Assembly (NCBI RefSeq): GCF_000002875.2
Contig: NC_009418.2
Coordinates: 1,600,273-1,664,272 of the forward strand
From: Leishmania infantum JPCM5
Taxonomy: Eukaryota > Euglenozoa > Kinetoplastea > Trypanosomatida > Trypanosomatidae
Reading direction: 5' to 3'
DNA: 64,000 nt
How positions within the stretch are numbered: the first letter of the stretch is position 1; each line of letters begins with the position of its first letter. The notes under the pieces were generated by a model. The model searched no databases. It was not told the origin of the DNA and worked only from the letters and a program-made list of their open reading frames with translations. A program made the translations under genes and the position numbers. Shown here in pieces: positions 39,282 to 50,064 of this stretch.

Positions 39282-42200
39282 ATGTCGTCGGTCGACTCGG
39301 ATAAACTCGCGACCTCCATCCGCGCACTAGCCGGCAGTCGCGACGAGCGTATCGCCTTTGTGACGGAGGGCGTGAAGCAGGCAAAGGAGTTGCAGGGCAA
39401 AAGCGTGCAGGAGTATGAGATGGTGGTGTCGTCGCTGCTTATGTGTCTGGAGAGCTTTGAGGTGGTGCACGGCACGTCGCTTGATGTGCTCTGCGAACTC
39501 ACTGTCCTGGACATTCTGCTAAACCTAGACTTGTCTGTCATCCAGCTGTCGCAGTGTAACAGCTACTTGCGGCTTTGCCTCATGGCGGTGAATGAGATTC
39601 CCGTCGCTGTGGCAGCTGCAAAGACGTTCGCGCAGACGCTTAGCTACAGCATGACGACGGACTTTGTGCGCACTCAAATCGGAGAGACACTCGAGTGGAT
39701 TTCGCTCTCCGACGCCAAGTCGCAGCCTCGTCGCATTTGTGGCATCTTGGTGCTCACGGAGGTAGCGTTGCGCATTCCAATGGTAATTCTGCCGCGGCTC
39801 TCCGAGGTGTTCGACAGGGCTTGGGACTGCTTGGTGGTCCACGACGAGGAGGTCCGCTCACGCGCTCTGTGTCTCTTCACGCTATGCGCAAAGCTGCTGG
39901 TCAACCGCCCTGCCGCCATTCGTGCTGAAACCTGCGACGCATTGATGTCACACCTGAAGGGTAACCTCGCCTCTAAATCGAAGGGCAAACGCATTGCTGG
40001 CCTCCTTGCATTCGAGCCCATCGTCATCAACTCGATCGGCACCAGCAACATACGCTACGAAGACCTCTCCAACCTTCTAGTCCCCTACATTATGGGGGGC
40101 GGCGCCAACGTCAACGCCGACACGCGCGAGCTCCTGTTCCGCTGCCTGGTTGTCCTCTGCCGCTTCAGTGCACCACAGTTTGTCGCGCACCAGCTCAAGG
40201 AGAGCGTGCGCTTCGCGCTGGATTCCATCAACCGCAACATTCAGCGGAACACCGCCTTCGAGATGCTCTCTGAGATCATTCCGATTGTAGGCAAGACAGA
40301 GTTTGCGCCCTTCGTAGACGACACGTGTGAAGTAATCAAGACCATTTTTGAGAAGTCTCCGAGCCCGTGCTGGAAGGCGCTGCAGTGTTTCTCCATCATC
40401 TGCAAAGAGTGCCGGCCATCCAAGATGGAGACATACGTGGAGTCGTGCATCGAGAACGTGTTTGTGTGGGGCCTTTCCGCGGAGCTGATTGAGTGCATGC
40501 GCGCCATCATCGAGTCGTCGAGCGTGCAGTACCGAGCAAAGCTGGAGGAGTCGCTGCTTGACATGATCTCCGTCACACTATGCGGTCTCCCATTTCGACA
40601 GCAGATCGACGCGCCGCGCGTCAGTGAGAGCTCTACGGATGTGAGCGCCTCCGAGTATCAGATCTCCGTTGCCCTGAACGCCCTCAAGCAGTTCGGCTTC
40701 TCCAACTCGGAGCTCATGGGCGACTTTCTGCGCGTCTCGGTGCTGCCTTTTATCGACAACAACAGCGTCGCGGTGCGCAACGCAGCTGTCTATACGATCG
40801 TCAAGCTTCTCATCCCCCCTGGCGAGAAAGGCGACCTCAGTATCGCACGTCGCATGTGCGTCAACACCGTCATCACGCGCATGCTGGTCGTTGGGTTGTC
40901 AGACCCCAATCCTGTGGTGCGTCAGACCATTCTGAGTGCCTTTACAGAGGACTTTTATCCATACCTTAGCGAGCAGCAGTATCTCTTTCGCTTCTACTCT
41001 GCCCTGGGTGACGAATCCATCAACTGTCGCGTGGCGGCGACGGAGCAGCTGTGCCAGATGATCCGCTATGACCCATCGCACATTCTGCCTGCGCTACGAG
41101 AGGAGATGGTTGTCATTCTACACTTCATTACGTCTACCTTCAATATGGACACCGTCCAAAACGGGTTCCGCCTCCTCGCCGCGATCGCCACTCGCGCGCC
41201 GCAACTCGTAGTGAACTTTACGGAAGGCATCTGCGAGGCTCTGGCGCCGTACTTTAGCACTCTCTCCTCCCGCTCCGGCATTCTCCTGTCGTTCTTGCAC
41301 TGCTGCACAGCCGTCGCGGCGGCGCTCCGGAAGTTTGGTAGCACCCCCTTCTCCTCCAAACGTGAAATCGCTCTTGTGTGTGAGCTGCTGGAAACCTTGC
41401 CGGCGGACCGGTCGTATCACATCATCCGGCTGTCCTGTCTCCGCTTCCTCTCGGCAACCCTTGCGCCGCTCATGGAAGGTGCCTCGCCTTACGTGCTGTA
41501 TCCTCGGCTCTTTCAACAACTCTGCACGGTGCTGCACAGAACAGAGGAGAGCGTCGACATTCGCCTTGAAGCGCTGCGGTGCATTGGCGTGATCGGTGCG
41601 CTGGACTCGCACGTGTTCCAGTCGTTCAATCTCAACGAGAAGGAGAAGGCGTCTGGGATGAGCGCGGTGGTGGTGGACAGGGTGACACACGTGAAGTGCT
41701 GCCGTATTGTGCTCTGCGCTGTGGCAGCGCTGCTTGACCCGGAGAGCAAGCGCTCCGCCGGCGCGCGCGAAGGGCTCCTGCGCACGGGTGTGCAGACGAT
41801 GCTGAACATCTTTGAGCATGTTCCGTGCTCCAAGAGTGAAATCGGTCTCGTGATCGGGCCGCTGGCCCGCGTCATCCGGCAGCTGCCTGGCGGCCGCCTC
41901 TTTGCGACCGTGCTCTTCGAGTTCTGCAACATCATTCGCTACGGCGGTGCGGTGGTGCTCAACGATTTGAATGAGATTTACCGCGTATTTGACAACGTAT
42001 GGGAGTTCCAGGTCAACTACCGATTTCTGGCCGTGCGCATGCTCTCGTTTGTCGCCAACTTCGAAGCCTCCGGCAATTTGCACTACGGCCAGCAGCACTC
42101 GCGCATCCTGCCGCAACTCTTCGACACGCTCAACCGTGCTGACCTGCGCGCCGACCTCAAGTACGCCGTACTTGAGTACATTGTGCGTCATGTCGACTCC

Positions 42201-45200
42201 CTGCAGCCGTGCACGGAGGCGGCGGTGGATAACCTGCTCGGCGCCATACAGAACCCGGCAAATCCGCTTGACTTTGTGAACCACTGTGTGGTGACGCTTA
42301 AGGAGATCTGCGTCAAGCTGTATGTCGATGAGCTCGTCGGCGCTATTGTTCGATGTCTGCTGGCATGCCTCTCCGTCGACCTTGCACGCAAGACACGCGG
42401 ACGCGATAATATTGCTCTCTGCAACAACATCATGGGGGTCTTCTGCGTCCTGATCGAGGAGCTGCAGGGCAATTTTCTCAAGTACTCAACGTACATTATT
42501 CAGGCCTTGAAGAACTACCGCATCACAAACACGGAGTTTGGCGTAATGAACAACCGCGTCGCCACCGGCCTCCGCTGTGCACGCAGCGCAATGTCGATCC
42601 AGCAACAAAACGCGGAGGTGGCCGCGCTACTGAAAACATGCGAATCTGTCGTGATGAAGAGCATGTCGCGCATGGGCGAGGTCTGGAGCTACGCGAACCT
42701 CAACGACGACAACGCAAATGCAGGGGCCGCCGAGGAGCGCACCATGCCCATCAACGAACAGCGTCTCATCAATCCAATGAAGGTTGTTCCCCTGACGAAG
42801 GAGGAGTGGGTCAAGTGGTCGGACCAGTTCGCCATCACGCTGCTGCAAGAGTCGCCGTTTCAGGTCTTCCGCTGCACGGCGGTGCCCATCGGCATCAACG
42901 CAGCCCCGCTGGTCGAGAAATCGACGCAGTTTGTGCAAGACACACTCCAAATCGCCTTTCGATCCATGTGGAATTACGCGAGCTCGGCGCTGCAAACCGC
43001 TATCACAGACTTTTTCCGTCAGTCGTTTCGTCAGGCGATGATGTCGACCACTGTCCCGGCGGAGGTGGTGACGATGTTGCTTGGTATCGTGGAGTACATG
43101 GACCACGTTGGTGAGGCCTTGTTCATCTCGTACAATGACCTCTCCGAGTGTGCGTGGAACCGAGGAATGTTGGCCAAGGCGCTCTTTTGGCGCGAGGCCG
43201 CCTACCGCGACGACCCTGTCGGCACCGTCGAGTCGCTCATCTCTCTCTACAGTGAGCTACACATGGTGGACTCCTCCGTTGGAATCTTGAACATGACGAG
43301 CGAGGAGCAGCGGCGCAGCCTGCTGCAGACAAGCCTGGTCAAGCTCGCGCGCTACACGGAGGCGCTCCAGCTGACGCAGCAGGAGCTGGAACTGGAAGCT
43401 GCCCCGTTGGAGGAGAGTAGCACCGAGAACTTATCCAAGGGCTGCGGGTACAAGAACGGCAGCCGCGGCTGGTCTCGCATGCTGCACTACACGTCCAACA
43501 GCGACCTCACCCCGTCCTCCTCAAAGGCGGAGGAGAGCTGTCGCGACCGCCGCGTTGAGGTGAACGCGCGACTGATGTTGTGCCTGAGCGAGCTTGGCGA
43601 GTACGACAAGGTTCTGGAACAGTGGGGCAGCATGCTCCACAACTACAAGGACCGCGTGACAGATACAGACGAGATGCACGTGCTGTTTTTTGTCTCGCAG
43701 TACGCCGCAGACGCGTCGATCCGGCTGCAGTCGTGGGACACGCTGGAGCACGTCCTGGACTGGTTGCCGCCGGACATGGTTCTCTACCACGTGTCAAAGG
43801 CGGCTCTGGAGGTGGTGCGCGGCAACTACGACGCCGCGCTCGTCTCCGTGACGAACGGGCGCAAGGTGCTGCTGGAGGATCTGACAAGCCTGCTTCACGA
43901 GTCGTACGCGCGCGCCTACGAGGGGCTCGTGGTTGCGCAGCAGCTGACGGAGGTGGAGGAGGTCATCATAGCGAAGCAGACGCAGAAGGCGCTCAGCTCC
44001 GCTGCCCACATACCGCATCTCTGCCATATCTGGGAGCAGCGCATTCGAATGATGCATGCGACGGTGCCGACATGGAAGCAGGTGCTGGGGATCCGTGGCC
44101 TGCTCATCTCGCCCCATGAGGACGTGAAGACGCGCATCCAGTTCACCAAGCTCTGTCGGCAGGAGAAGGCGCGGCAGCTAGAGAAGTTTACGCTGGCCGA
44201 GCTCCTCGGGTTCGCCAACCCGACCCTGGAGCAACTCACGAGCCGCAATGTGAACCCACGCGTGGTGATGCAGTACATCTCATACCTCTCCGAAACCAAC
44301 GCACTTGGCCCTGGCAGCGCCTTCGGAACCGAGAGCGACCTTATCAAGAAGATGATTGATGTGCACACCAAGGCAGAAAACTCGGCAGTATTGGCGCGGG
44401 CCTACACGCGTCTCGGCAGCAAGGTCGATCTCATCGAGTCGGTGCAATGCTTCAAGACTGCCATCATGTACGATCCACAGTGGTTTCTGGCATGGCGTAA
44501 GTGGGCCGAAGCGAACGCGCAGCTGCTCCAGACAGACAAGGGCGAAGAAACGTGCCGCAACGCTATCGAGGGCTTTATCCGAAGCATTCAGCTTGGGACG
44601 TCCGACTCGACGCTCATTCAAGACGTGCTCAAGCTGCTGACGCTCTGGTCGAGCCACTGCGACTCTGATCACAACTTAAAGGAGCTGCGCGAGCGTGTCT
44701 TCGATGTGCCGTCGCGCGTGTGGCACCTTGTGGTACCACAGCTGGTCGCCCGGCTCGACACCGGCTCCGACGACAGCTGCCGGCTTGTGGCGGATGTCCT
44801 GACGAACGTGGGCTACGACTACCCCCACACCTTGGTGTACCCGCTGAACCTGTGCACCATGTCTGATTCGGAGCGGCGTAACAGGTACTCCAATGAGGTG
44901 CTGGGCAAGCTGCAGGAGCGGTATCCGGTGATTGTGCTGCAGGGTCGTCTCATGATTGACGAACTTATCCGCGTCTCGGCCCTCATCTACGAGCAGTGGT
45001 ATGACAAGCTGGAGGCGGCGGCGACGGCCTTCTTTGGCCGTCGCAGCACCGACGAGATGATACGCACGCTGCTGCCGATTCACGAGACGTTGACACGGGT
45101 GCCGGAGACGGTGGTGGAATCGGAGTTTCTGTCCAAGTACAGCAAGCGTCTGACCGAGGCCCGGGATTGGCTGCGGTCGTACTCGTCAACGCGCTACACC

Positions 45201-46598
45201 GGCGACATTCAATCTGCATGGAAGCTGTACCACAGCGTGTACTGCAACATCGACAAACAGATCAAATCGAGCGACACCCTACAGCTGCAGTTCTGCAGTC
45301 CGAAGCTGTTTGAGGCGCGCAACCTCTCCATCGGGATCCCCGACGCGCGGCCTGTTCGCGAGGAGTCGGTTGCGAAGGTGAACCGCTTTCAGAAAGACAT
45401 CATCGTCATCGCGAGCAAGCAGCGGCCGAAGCGGATCGGCATCATCACGGCGGAGGGGAGGTTGCAGAAGTTCCTGCTCAAAGGGCGCGAGGATCTCCGC
45501 CTGGACGAGCGCGTCATGCAGCTCTTCTCGCTAGTCAACATCCTCATGCAGTCCGACTCGAGGACGAGCAAGAACTTAGGCTTCCAGATCCAGCGCTACT
45601 CCGTCACGCCGCTAAAAGACAACGTCGGCATCATTGGCTGGGTCGACGGCTGCGACACGCTGCACGAGGTCGTCAAGCACTTTCGCGAACGCAAATCGAT
45701 CCCGGTGGAACTGGAGATGCGCATGCTGGACCAGATCATCACCTTTGACAACTCCAAGGCGTACGACTACCTGACCATCATGTCGAAAGTAGAGGTGTTG
45801 GAGTTCCTCTCCGATCACACCTCCGGGCAGGACATTCGCAAGGCCATGTGGAACACGTCGCCGAACTGCGAGGTCTGGTACGATCGGCGCCGCATGTACA
45901 CAACGTCCTTGGCGAACATGAGCATCGTAGGCTACATCCTCGGCCTCGGCGACCGCCACCCAAACAACATCATGCTGCAGCGCGCGTCTGGATTGGTGGT
46001 GCACATCGACTTTGGTGACTGCTTTGAGGTTGCCATGACGCGCGACAAGTTCCCCGAAAAGGTACCGTTCCGATTGACACGTATGCTGCGCAGCGCGCTC
46101 GACGTGTCGGGTGTCGACGGGGCGTTTCGTGCCTGCTCGGAGACGGCGATGTGCGTGCTGCGCGAGGGCAGCCACAGCGTGCTGGCCCTCCTCGAGGCAT
46201 TCATTCAAGACCCGCTTATTTCGTGGCGCCTCATCAACAGACATGGGCAGGAGCCCGAGTCGTCGAACGATCACAAGACTATCGAACAGCAGGTGAACAT
46301 TGCCAACATGCGCAACGCCACATCGACGGCGGGAGCGGAATCCATGTGTGACTCTGTAGGAAAGCGCGATAGCGGTACCTTTAGTGTCGCGAAGCACTTG
46401 TGTGGGGAGGAGGTGGATGTGGTGCATCAGGGTGTGTTCATCGTCAAGCGCCTCAGCTCCAAGCTCAAAGGGCAGGACTTTATCTCGGCTGGCACGGAGC
46501 CCCTCGACCCACGCACGCAGGTAGGGCAGCTCATCGAAGAAGCCACAGACGTCACCAACGTGGCACAGTCCTGGTCGGGATGGTACCCGTTCTGGTAG
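39282..46598 (+). CDS. TOR: TOR kinase (target of rapamycin, PIK-related kinase)
   Basis: A 2438-residue protein. Residues 1-1150 are HEAT-like helical repeats, then a FAT region (about 1250-1880), an FRB domain (about 1894-1990, starting ELIRVSALIYEQW), the kinase (about 2030-2330) and a FATC tail ending GWYPFW. Kinase motifs are intact: LKGREDLRLDERVMQLF, GDRHPNN (2223-2229) and DFG (2243-2245) in a HIDFGDCFEVAMTRDKFPEKVPFRLTRML context that is nearly the mTOR consensus. TOR kinases control growth, nutrient response and autophagy in TORC1/TORC2. Trypanosomatids carry several paralogues; I cannot decide which one this is. Several rapamycin-contact residues differ (see findings). The start is the first ATG after the splice site; the frame is open further up, in leader. 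Confidence 0.93.
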   Translation: MSSVDSDKLATSIRALAGSRDERIAFVTEGVKQAKELQGKSVQEYEMVVSSLLMCLESFEVVHGTSLDVLCELTVLDILLNLDLSVIQLSQCNSYLRLCLMAVNEIPVAVAAAKTFAQTLSYSMTTDFVRTQIGETLEWISLSDAKSQPRRICGILVLTEVALRIPMVILPRLSEVFDRAWDCLVVHDEEVRSRALCLFTLCAKLLVNRPAAIRAETCDALMSHLKGNLASKSKGKRIAGLLAFEPIVINSIGTSNIRYEDLSNLLVPYIMGGGANVNADTRELLFRCLVVLCRFSAPQFVAHQLKESVRFALDSINRNIQRNTAFEMLSEIIPIVGKTEFAPFVDDTCEVIKTIFEKSPSPCWKALQCFSIICKECRPSKMETYVESCIENVFVWGLSAELIECMRAIIESSSVQYRAKLEESLLDMISVTLCGLPFRQQIDAPRVSESSTDVSASEYQISVALNALKQFGFSNSELMGDFLRVSVLPFIDNNSVAVRNAAVYTIVKLLIPPGEKGDLSIARRMCVNTVITRMLVVGLSDPNPVVRQTILSAFTEDFYPYLSEQQYLFRFYSALGDESINCRVAATEQLCQMIRYDPSHILPALREEMVVILHFITSTFNMDTVQNGFRLLAAIATRAPQLVVNFTEGICEALAPYFSTLSSRSGILLSFLHCCTAVAAALRKFGSTPFSSKREIALVCELLETLPADRSYHIIRLSCLRFLSATLAPLMEGASPYVLYPRLFQQLCTVLHRTEESVDIRLEALRCIGVIGALDSHVFQSFNLNEKEKASGMSAVVVDRVTHVKCCRIVLCAVAALLDPESKRSAGAREGLLRTGVQTMLNIFEHVPCSKSEIGLVIGPLARVIRQLPGGRLFATVLFEFCNIIRYGGAVVLNDLNEIYRVFDNVWEFQVNYRFLAVRMLSFVANFEASGNLHYGQQHSRILPQLFDTLNRADLRADLKYAVLEYIVRHVDSLQPCTEAAVDNLLGAIQNPANPLDFVNHCVVTLKEICVKLYVDELVGAIVRCLLACLSVDLARKTRGRDNIALCNNIMGVFCVLIEELQGNFLKYSTYIIQALKNYRITNTEFGVMNNRVATGLRCARSAMSIQQQNAEVAALLKTCESVVMKSMSRMGEVWSYANLNDDNANAGAAEERTMPINEQRLINPMKVVPLTKEEWVKWSDQFAITLLQESPFQVFRCTAVPIGINAAPLVEKSTQFVQDTLQIAFRSMWNYASSALQTAITDFFRQSFRQAMMSTTVPAEVVTMLLGIVEYMDHVGEALFISYNDLSECAWNRGMLAKALFWREAAYRDDPVGTVESLISLYSELHMVDSSVGILNMTSEEQRRSLLQTSLVKLARYTEALQLTQQELELEAAPLEESSTENLSKGCGYKNGSRGWSRMLHYTSNSDLTPSSSKAEESCRDRRVEVNARLMLCLSELGEYDKVLEQWGSMLHNYKDRVTDTDEMHVLFFVSQYAADASIRLQSWDTLEHVLDWLPPDMVLYHVSKAALEVVRGNYDAALVSVTNGRKVLLEDLTSLLHESYARAYEGLVVAQQLTEVEEVIIAKQTQKALSSAAHIPHLCHIWEQRIRMMHATVPTWKQVLGIRGLLISPHEDVKTRIQFTKLCRQEKARQLEKFTLAELLGFANPTLEQLTSRNVNPRVVMQYISYLSETNALGPGSAFGTESDLIKKMIDVHTKAENSAVLARAYTRLGSKVDLIESVQCFKTAIMYDPQWFLAWRKWAEANAQLLQTDKGEETCRNAIEGFIRSIQLGTSDSTLIQDVLKLLTLWSSHCDSDHNLKELRERVFDVPSRVWHLVVPQLVARLDTGSDDSCRLVADVLTNVGYDYPHTLVYPLNLCTMSDSERRNRYSNEVLGKLQERYPVIVLQGRLMIDELIRVSALIYEQWYDKLEAAATAFFGRRSTDEMIRTLLPIHETLTRVPETVVESEFLSKYSKRLTEARDWLRSYSSTRYTGDIQSAWKLYHSVYCNIDKQIKSSDTLQLQFCSPKLFEARNLSIGIPDARPVREESVAKVNRFQKDIIVIASKQRPKRIGIITAEGRLQKFLLKGREDLRLDERVMQLFSLVNILMQSDSRTSKNLGFQIQRYSVTPLKDNVGIIGWVDGCDTLHEVVKHFRERKSIPVELEMRMLDQIITFDNSKAYDYLTIMSKVEVLEFLSDHTSGQDIRKAMWNTSPNCEVWYDRRRMYTTSLANMSIVGYILGLGDRHPNNIMLQRASGLVVHIDFGDCFEVAMTRDKFPEKVPFRLTRMLRSALDVSGVDGAFRACSETAMCVLREGSHSVLALLEAFIQDPLISWRLINRHGQEPESSNDHKTIEQQVNIANMRNATSTAGAESMCDSVGKRDSGTFSVAKHLCGEEVDVVHQGVFIVKRLSSKLKGQDFISAGTEPLDPRTQVGQLIEEATDVTNVAQSWSGWYPFW

Positions 46599-47545
46599 AT
46601 TAGCACCACCGGCAATCCAGCACTACCACACCACCACCACCATCACCATTAGCGCCCAGGCCGGCAGACGCCACGTCGCATTCTCTCACTGACATTCGAT
46701 GGTCGTCTTCTCGCTCCCCTGCCGCTTCCCGAGTGTTTATCTCTTTCGTTGTAGCGTGTCTGCGTTTGTGCTGATCCCTTTGGCTCTAGGTCGCTTTTGC
46801 GTGTGCGATCGTTGTGATTTCCATTCCTCGCCTCCTCTTCGACCTCTCCGCCCTCCACCCGTGACTGGTGTACCACGTCAAGTTCTGTTCTCGTTTTCGT
46901 TTTTCTGCTTCACGTGTGCGACACAGAAGTCGCTTGTACTGTCCCCTCTCGCCCGCGTCTGCAGAGAATGCGGGTGAGGATCCGCAAGTGCAACGACAAG
47001 TGAGCATCATGGAAGGGGCTGCTCGGCAGTGTCCAGCTTATCGCTCGAGCACATGGCGTACTCGACGTGCTCAGATGCGGTTAAGGTGGCGTCTATCTGC
47101 GTCCTTGTAGGATGGGCCGTGCCATCACACGGACACCGCCTGCCACGTGAAGCACCGAATGCAGCGCCGGCACGGCATCCGGGCGTGTCGTTCACGGCCG
47201 CTGACGCTCTTCTTTCATTGCACCTTCATGCTTCTCCGCCCTCTTTGCGCCCGCGCCCGGCCGCCGCACTCATGCCTCCCTCCTCCTCCTCGATCCAAGC
47301 CATTTTCCTCCTCTTCCGCTGACGCCGACAACTACGTCGAACGTCACTCGCACACCAAACACCCCATCACCAGCTCCCTTTTCTCTCTCTCTTTTGTTCA
47401 CCGTAGCTGTCTCTGCGGATTGGTAGAATCGAAGCGGCCAGTTCGTTTAGCTGGCCTCTGATGCCTGTCAGGCAACGGCTCTGCGGGCTCCCCTGTTAGT
47501 CTACCCTGCCATAGCGATTGCTTCGCGCCGGAGCGGCACTTGACG
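46599..47545. other. Intergenic region
   Basis: No gene is supported. A CAC/CAT triplet patch at 46621-46648 follows the TOR stop. The right end has the splice site of the SSNA1-like gene. Confidence 0.6.
47374..47406 (+). promoter_or_regulatory. Trans-splice acceptor of the SSNA1-like gene
   Basis: A CT tract of about 26 bases (47374-47398) is followed by CCGTAG, with AG at 47405-47406, 139 bases before the ATG at 47546. Confidence 0.6.
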
Positions 47546-47872
47546 ATGGCTGCTCTCGGGTCGGATGTGCAGGCCACCAGTGTCGAGCTCGTCTCTGTGA
47601 TTGAGAAAATGAAGGAGCGCAAGACGTTACTTGAAGAGCAAATCGCTGCCGAGGAGGCTGAGTACGAGGGTGTGCTTGCCGAAGTGCGCGCTATGCAGGA
47701 GAGACTCTCCGCCCTGAAAGACAGTCTCGCGAAGAAGCAGGCGGTGCGAGCGGACTTGGAGCGGACCATATCGGAGACGTACTCGGCGTTCAAGAGCATC
47801 CTAGACGCTTCCAAGAAGCTGCTCTCCACCGCCAAGGAAGAGTCATCGGTGCTCAAGGCGCAGATAGAATGA
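47546..47872 (+). CDS. SSNA1: SSNA1/NA14/DIP13-like microtubule coiled-coil protein
   Basis: A 108-residue protein that is one long coiled coil, matching SSNA1 in length and pattern: ELVSVIEKMKERKTLLEEQIAAEE (SSNA1: [24 protein letters not shown]), a second segment with LSALKDSLAKKQAVRADLERTISETYSAF ([29 protein letters not shown]), and KILxSSxxLLS-like ILDASKKLLST. SSNA1 forms fibrils at centrioles, basal bodies and axonemes and promotes microtubule branching; DIP13 is its algal form. In a trypanosomatid, basal body, flagellum or subpellicular microtubules are the likely place. The ATG at 47546 is used; two open codons before it begin with TTG. Confidence 0.85.
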   Translation: MAALGSDVQATSVELVSVIEKMKERKTLLEEQIAAEEAEYEGVLAEVRAMQERLSALKDSLAKKQAVRADLERTISETYSAFKSILDASKKLLSTAKEESSVLKAQIE

Positions 47873-47945
47873 CGCCAAAAGTGGGAAGGCACAAGAGGCG
47901 ATGAGGCAAACAACCACAACATAAATGCGATCAGCTCGAAAGACG

Positions 47946-47974
47946 ACACACACACACACACACACACACGCACA
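47946..47974. repeat. AC microsatellite
   Basis: About fourteen AC/CA units about 75 bases after the SSNA1-like stop codon. Confidence 0.9.
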
Positions 47975-48330
47975 AGCCGTCCAATTGCGTTGTCCAACTG
48001 ACAACGCAAACAGGAGCGACATAACCGCAGCGACGCCGCCTATGCCTTCTGTGCAGTGCACCGCTGCCCCAAAGAAGAACAGCCATATCCCTGCTTTTCC
48101 CCGTGGCACCCAGTTATATGTGCGGACTGCGGTGTGTCGCATCTTCCAACACCGGCATGAGCTGCGCCGGTTCTGACTGCCATGCGTTGCTGCTGCGCCT
48201 CTTATCACGCCTCTCTCTAACTTTTCCTCAGTCTTCCCCAGCCCCGCTGAGACTCCCACGCGTAGCACATAAAAAGGAAAAGAAGAAGAACAAAAAATAG
48301 AAACGAAGGAGCCACCGCAGCCGCGCGTTC

Positions 48331-48380
48331 ACCATCCTCCCCTTCCCCTCCCCAACACCTGCGTCTCTTCCTCTACACAG
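48331..48380 (+). promoter_or_regulatory. Trans-splice acceptor of the CNOT9 gene
   Basis: A C/T-rich stretch (48331-48376) ends in TACACAG, with AG at 48379-48380, 50 bases before the ATG. Confidence 0.6.
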
Positions 48381-48430
48381 GGGCCCCACACAACAAAGGA
48401 CCAAGCACAAACACGCTCTCTGCAGACAAG

Positions 48431-49507
48431 ATGGACGCTCCCGCTGCGTACCCTCCCTGGGAGGAAGAAAAAGACGATGTCGCCAAGTTTGGCTACCGGC
48501 AGCAGCGATTTCCGCAGGCAGGATATAGTCGTTTTCCCGTGGCTCAGCCCCAGCAGCGTCCACCCCAGCAACCGCAGCCACAGCTGCAGCAGGCGGCACT
48601 GCCGCAACAGGTCGCCCGTCTGGAGCCTAGCCAGTACCCTGATGTGGTGCGGGAGATGCTGATGCACATTCAGAACTTGTATCACCAAGACACGCGCGAG
48701 CGAGCCATCTTGACCTTGTCCAAGAAGCGTGAGAAGTTCACCTTACTCGGCCCGACTCTGTGGTACAGCGTCGGTGTCATGGCGATCTTTTTGCAAGAGA
48801 TCGTATCCATGTACCCTCTCCTCAACACGCCCTCCTCGGCCCCGGTGAAGCCGATCATCAACCGCGTTAGTAGCGTGCTTACCCTGCTACAGGTTATCGC
48901 CCAGCACGACGCATCGCGGCGGCCGTTTATGGAGTCCAATATTTGCCTCTTTCTCTACCCGTTTCTGCGCGCCACCCCAGCAGAGCGGTCCGAGGTACTG
49001 CGCCTGACGTCTCTGGGCGTCATCGGTGCGTTAGTCAAGGCTGACGACCCGGCCATCATTTCCTACCTCCTCAACACAGAAATCTTTCCGATTTGCCTGA
49101 AGATCATGGAGCAGGCGATCGAGATTTCGAAGATCATCTCTACCTTCATCATCCAGAAGCTTCTGATGTCGGACCAGGGCCTGGTGTACGCCTGCCAGAA
49201 CCCCAGCCGCTTCACCGCTGTCGCCGACGTCCTGCATCGCATGGTGGCGGAGAAAGGACAGCAGAACGAGCACGTGTGCGGGCCGCGCCTTCTGAAGCAC
49301 ATCATCCGCTGCTACCTTCGCCTCTCTGAAAACGAGCGTGCGCGTGAGGCGCTGCCCAAGATTCTCCCCGAGGAGCTGCGTAACAATACCTTCCAAGAGT
49401 ACCTGGACGAAGACATCAACATGAGGAAGTGGCTCCTCCAGCTGCTCGTCAACGTTGGAGATGAAGGTGCGCGCCGCATCAGCGAAACCGCAAAGCATGC
49501 ACAGTAG
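48431..49507 (+). CDS. CNOT9: CCR4-NOT complex subunit CNOT9/CAF40 (RCD1)
   Basis: A 358-residue protein. Residues 1-70 are Pro/Gln-rich. From about 75 onward it is the armadillo-repeat domain of CNOT9, with strong landmarks: LTLSKKREKFTLLGPTLWYSVGVMAIFLQEI (CNOT9: ELSKKRE...LAPMLWHSFGTIAALLQEI), YPLL..P, SNRVCNALALLQCVASH-like NRVSSVLTLLQVIAQHDASRRPFMESNICLFLYPFL, RLTSLGVIGALVKADD, VIxFLLxTEIxPLCLRIME-like, and LLMSDQGLVYAC. CNOT9 is a scaffold of the CCR4-NOT deadenylase that binds recruiting proteins by short tryptophan motifs. Since gene control here is mostly post-transcriptional, mRNA decay by this complex should be important. Strong assignment. Confidence 0.96.
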   Translation: MDAPAAYPPWEEEKDDVAKFGYRQQRFPQAGYSRFPVAQPQQRPPQQPQPQLQQAALPQQVARLEPSQYPDVVREMLMHIQNLYHQDTRERAILTLSKKREKFTLLGPTLWYSVGVMAIFLQEIVSMYPLLNTPSSAPVKPIINRVSSVLTLLQVIAQHDASRRPFMESNICLFLYPFLRATPAERSEVLRLTSLGVIGALVKADDPAIISYLLNTEIFPICLKIMEQAIEISKIISTFIIQKLLMSDQGLVYACQNPSRFTAVADVLHRMVAEKGQQNEHVCGPRLLKHIIRCYLRLSENERAREALPKILPEELRNNTFQEYLDEDINMRKWLLQLLVNVGDEGARRISETAKHAQ

Positions 49508-50064
49508 TAGCCAAGCGCGCACTCCTTCCGCCCCCATCGCCTCCCTTAACGGGCTCTATGGTGCGACGTCTCCGGCTGTTCCTTCTTCGTTGTTGCCGTC
49601 AGTGTTGTCTTCCACTTCGTTCACGCACGCTCGCGCGCGCTTCGTTATTATTATTGCTCTTATTGCCTGTATGCGTGCGTCCGTGCCTCCGAGTGTGCTT
49701 CGCAGGTTTGGTGCGCCGACGTGTAGCCGCGGATTGCCAACATTCGCCTCCCTCTCCCAGCGACTTCCAAATCATCCTTCCACGGCTTCGTTAGGGCAGT
49801 AAGTTGTCACGACGACTCTTGACAAGATCTCCGGTGTGAGCCCCCACAGCGTTTGCTCTCTCTCTCTTTTTTGTGTCTCACGTTTTGGTGTTGCTACGTG
49901 TGTGTCTGTGTCTGTGTGTAGGTGGGTGGGTGCTCGCCCGTTTTGGAATAATGTCCCGCTTCATAGATGTCCGCGTCCTGTGGAGATTGCGGTTTCGTGA
50001 GAGCGAATGTGCGCCTGAACGGCGTGGGCTGGCTCATGCCGTGGTCTGTTGTAGGAACCAGAAG

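Larger units (their letters stand above)
47873..48430. other. Intergenic region with AC microsatellite
   Basis: No gene is supported. An AC microsatellite lies at 47946-47974 and an A-rich stretch at 48267-48298. The splice region of the CNOT9 gene occupies the right end. Confidence 0.6.

Noticed and set aside
41118..42284. A 388-codon open frame on the - strand
   Set aside because: It is antisense to the TOR gene and explained by its codon bias.
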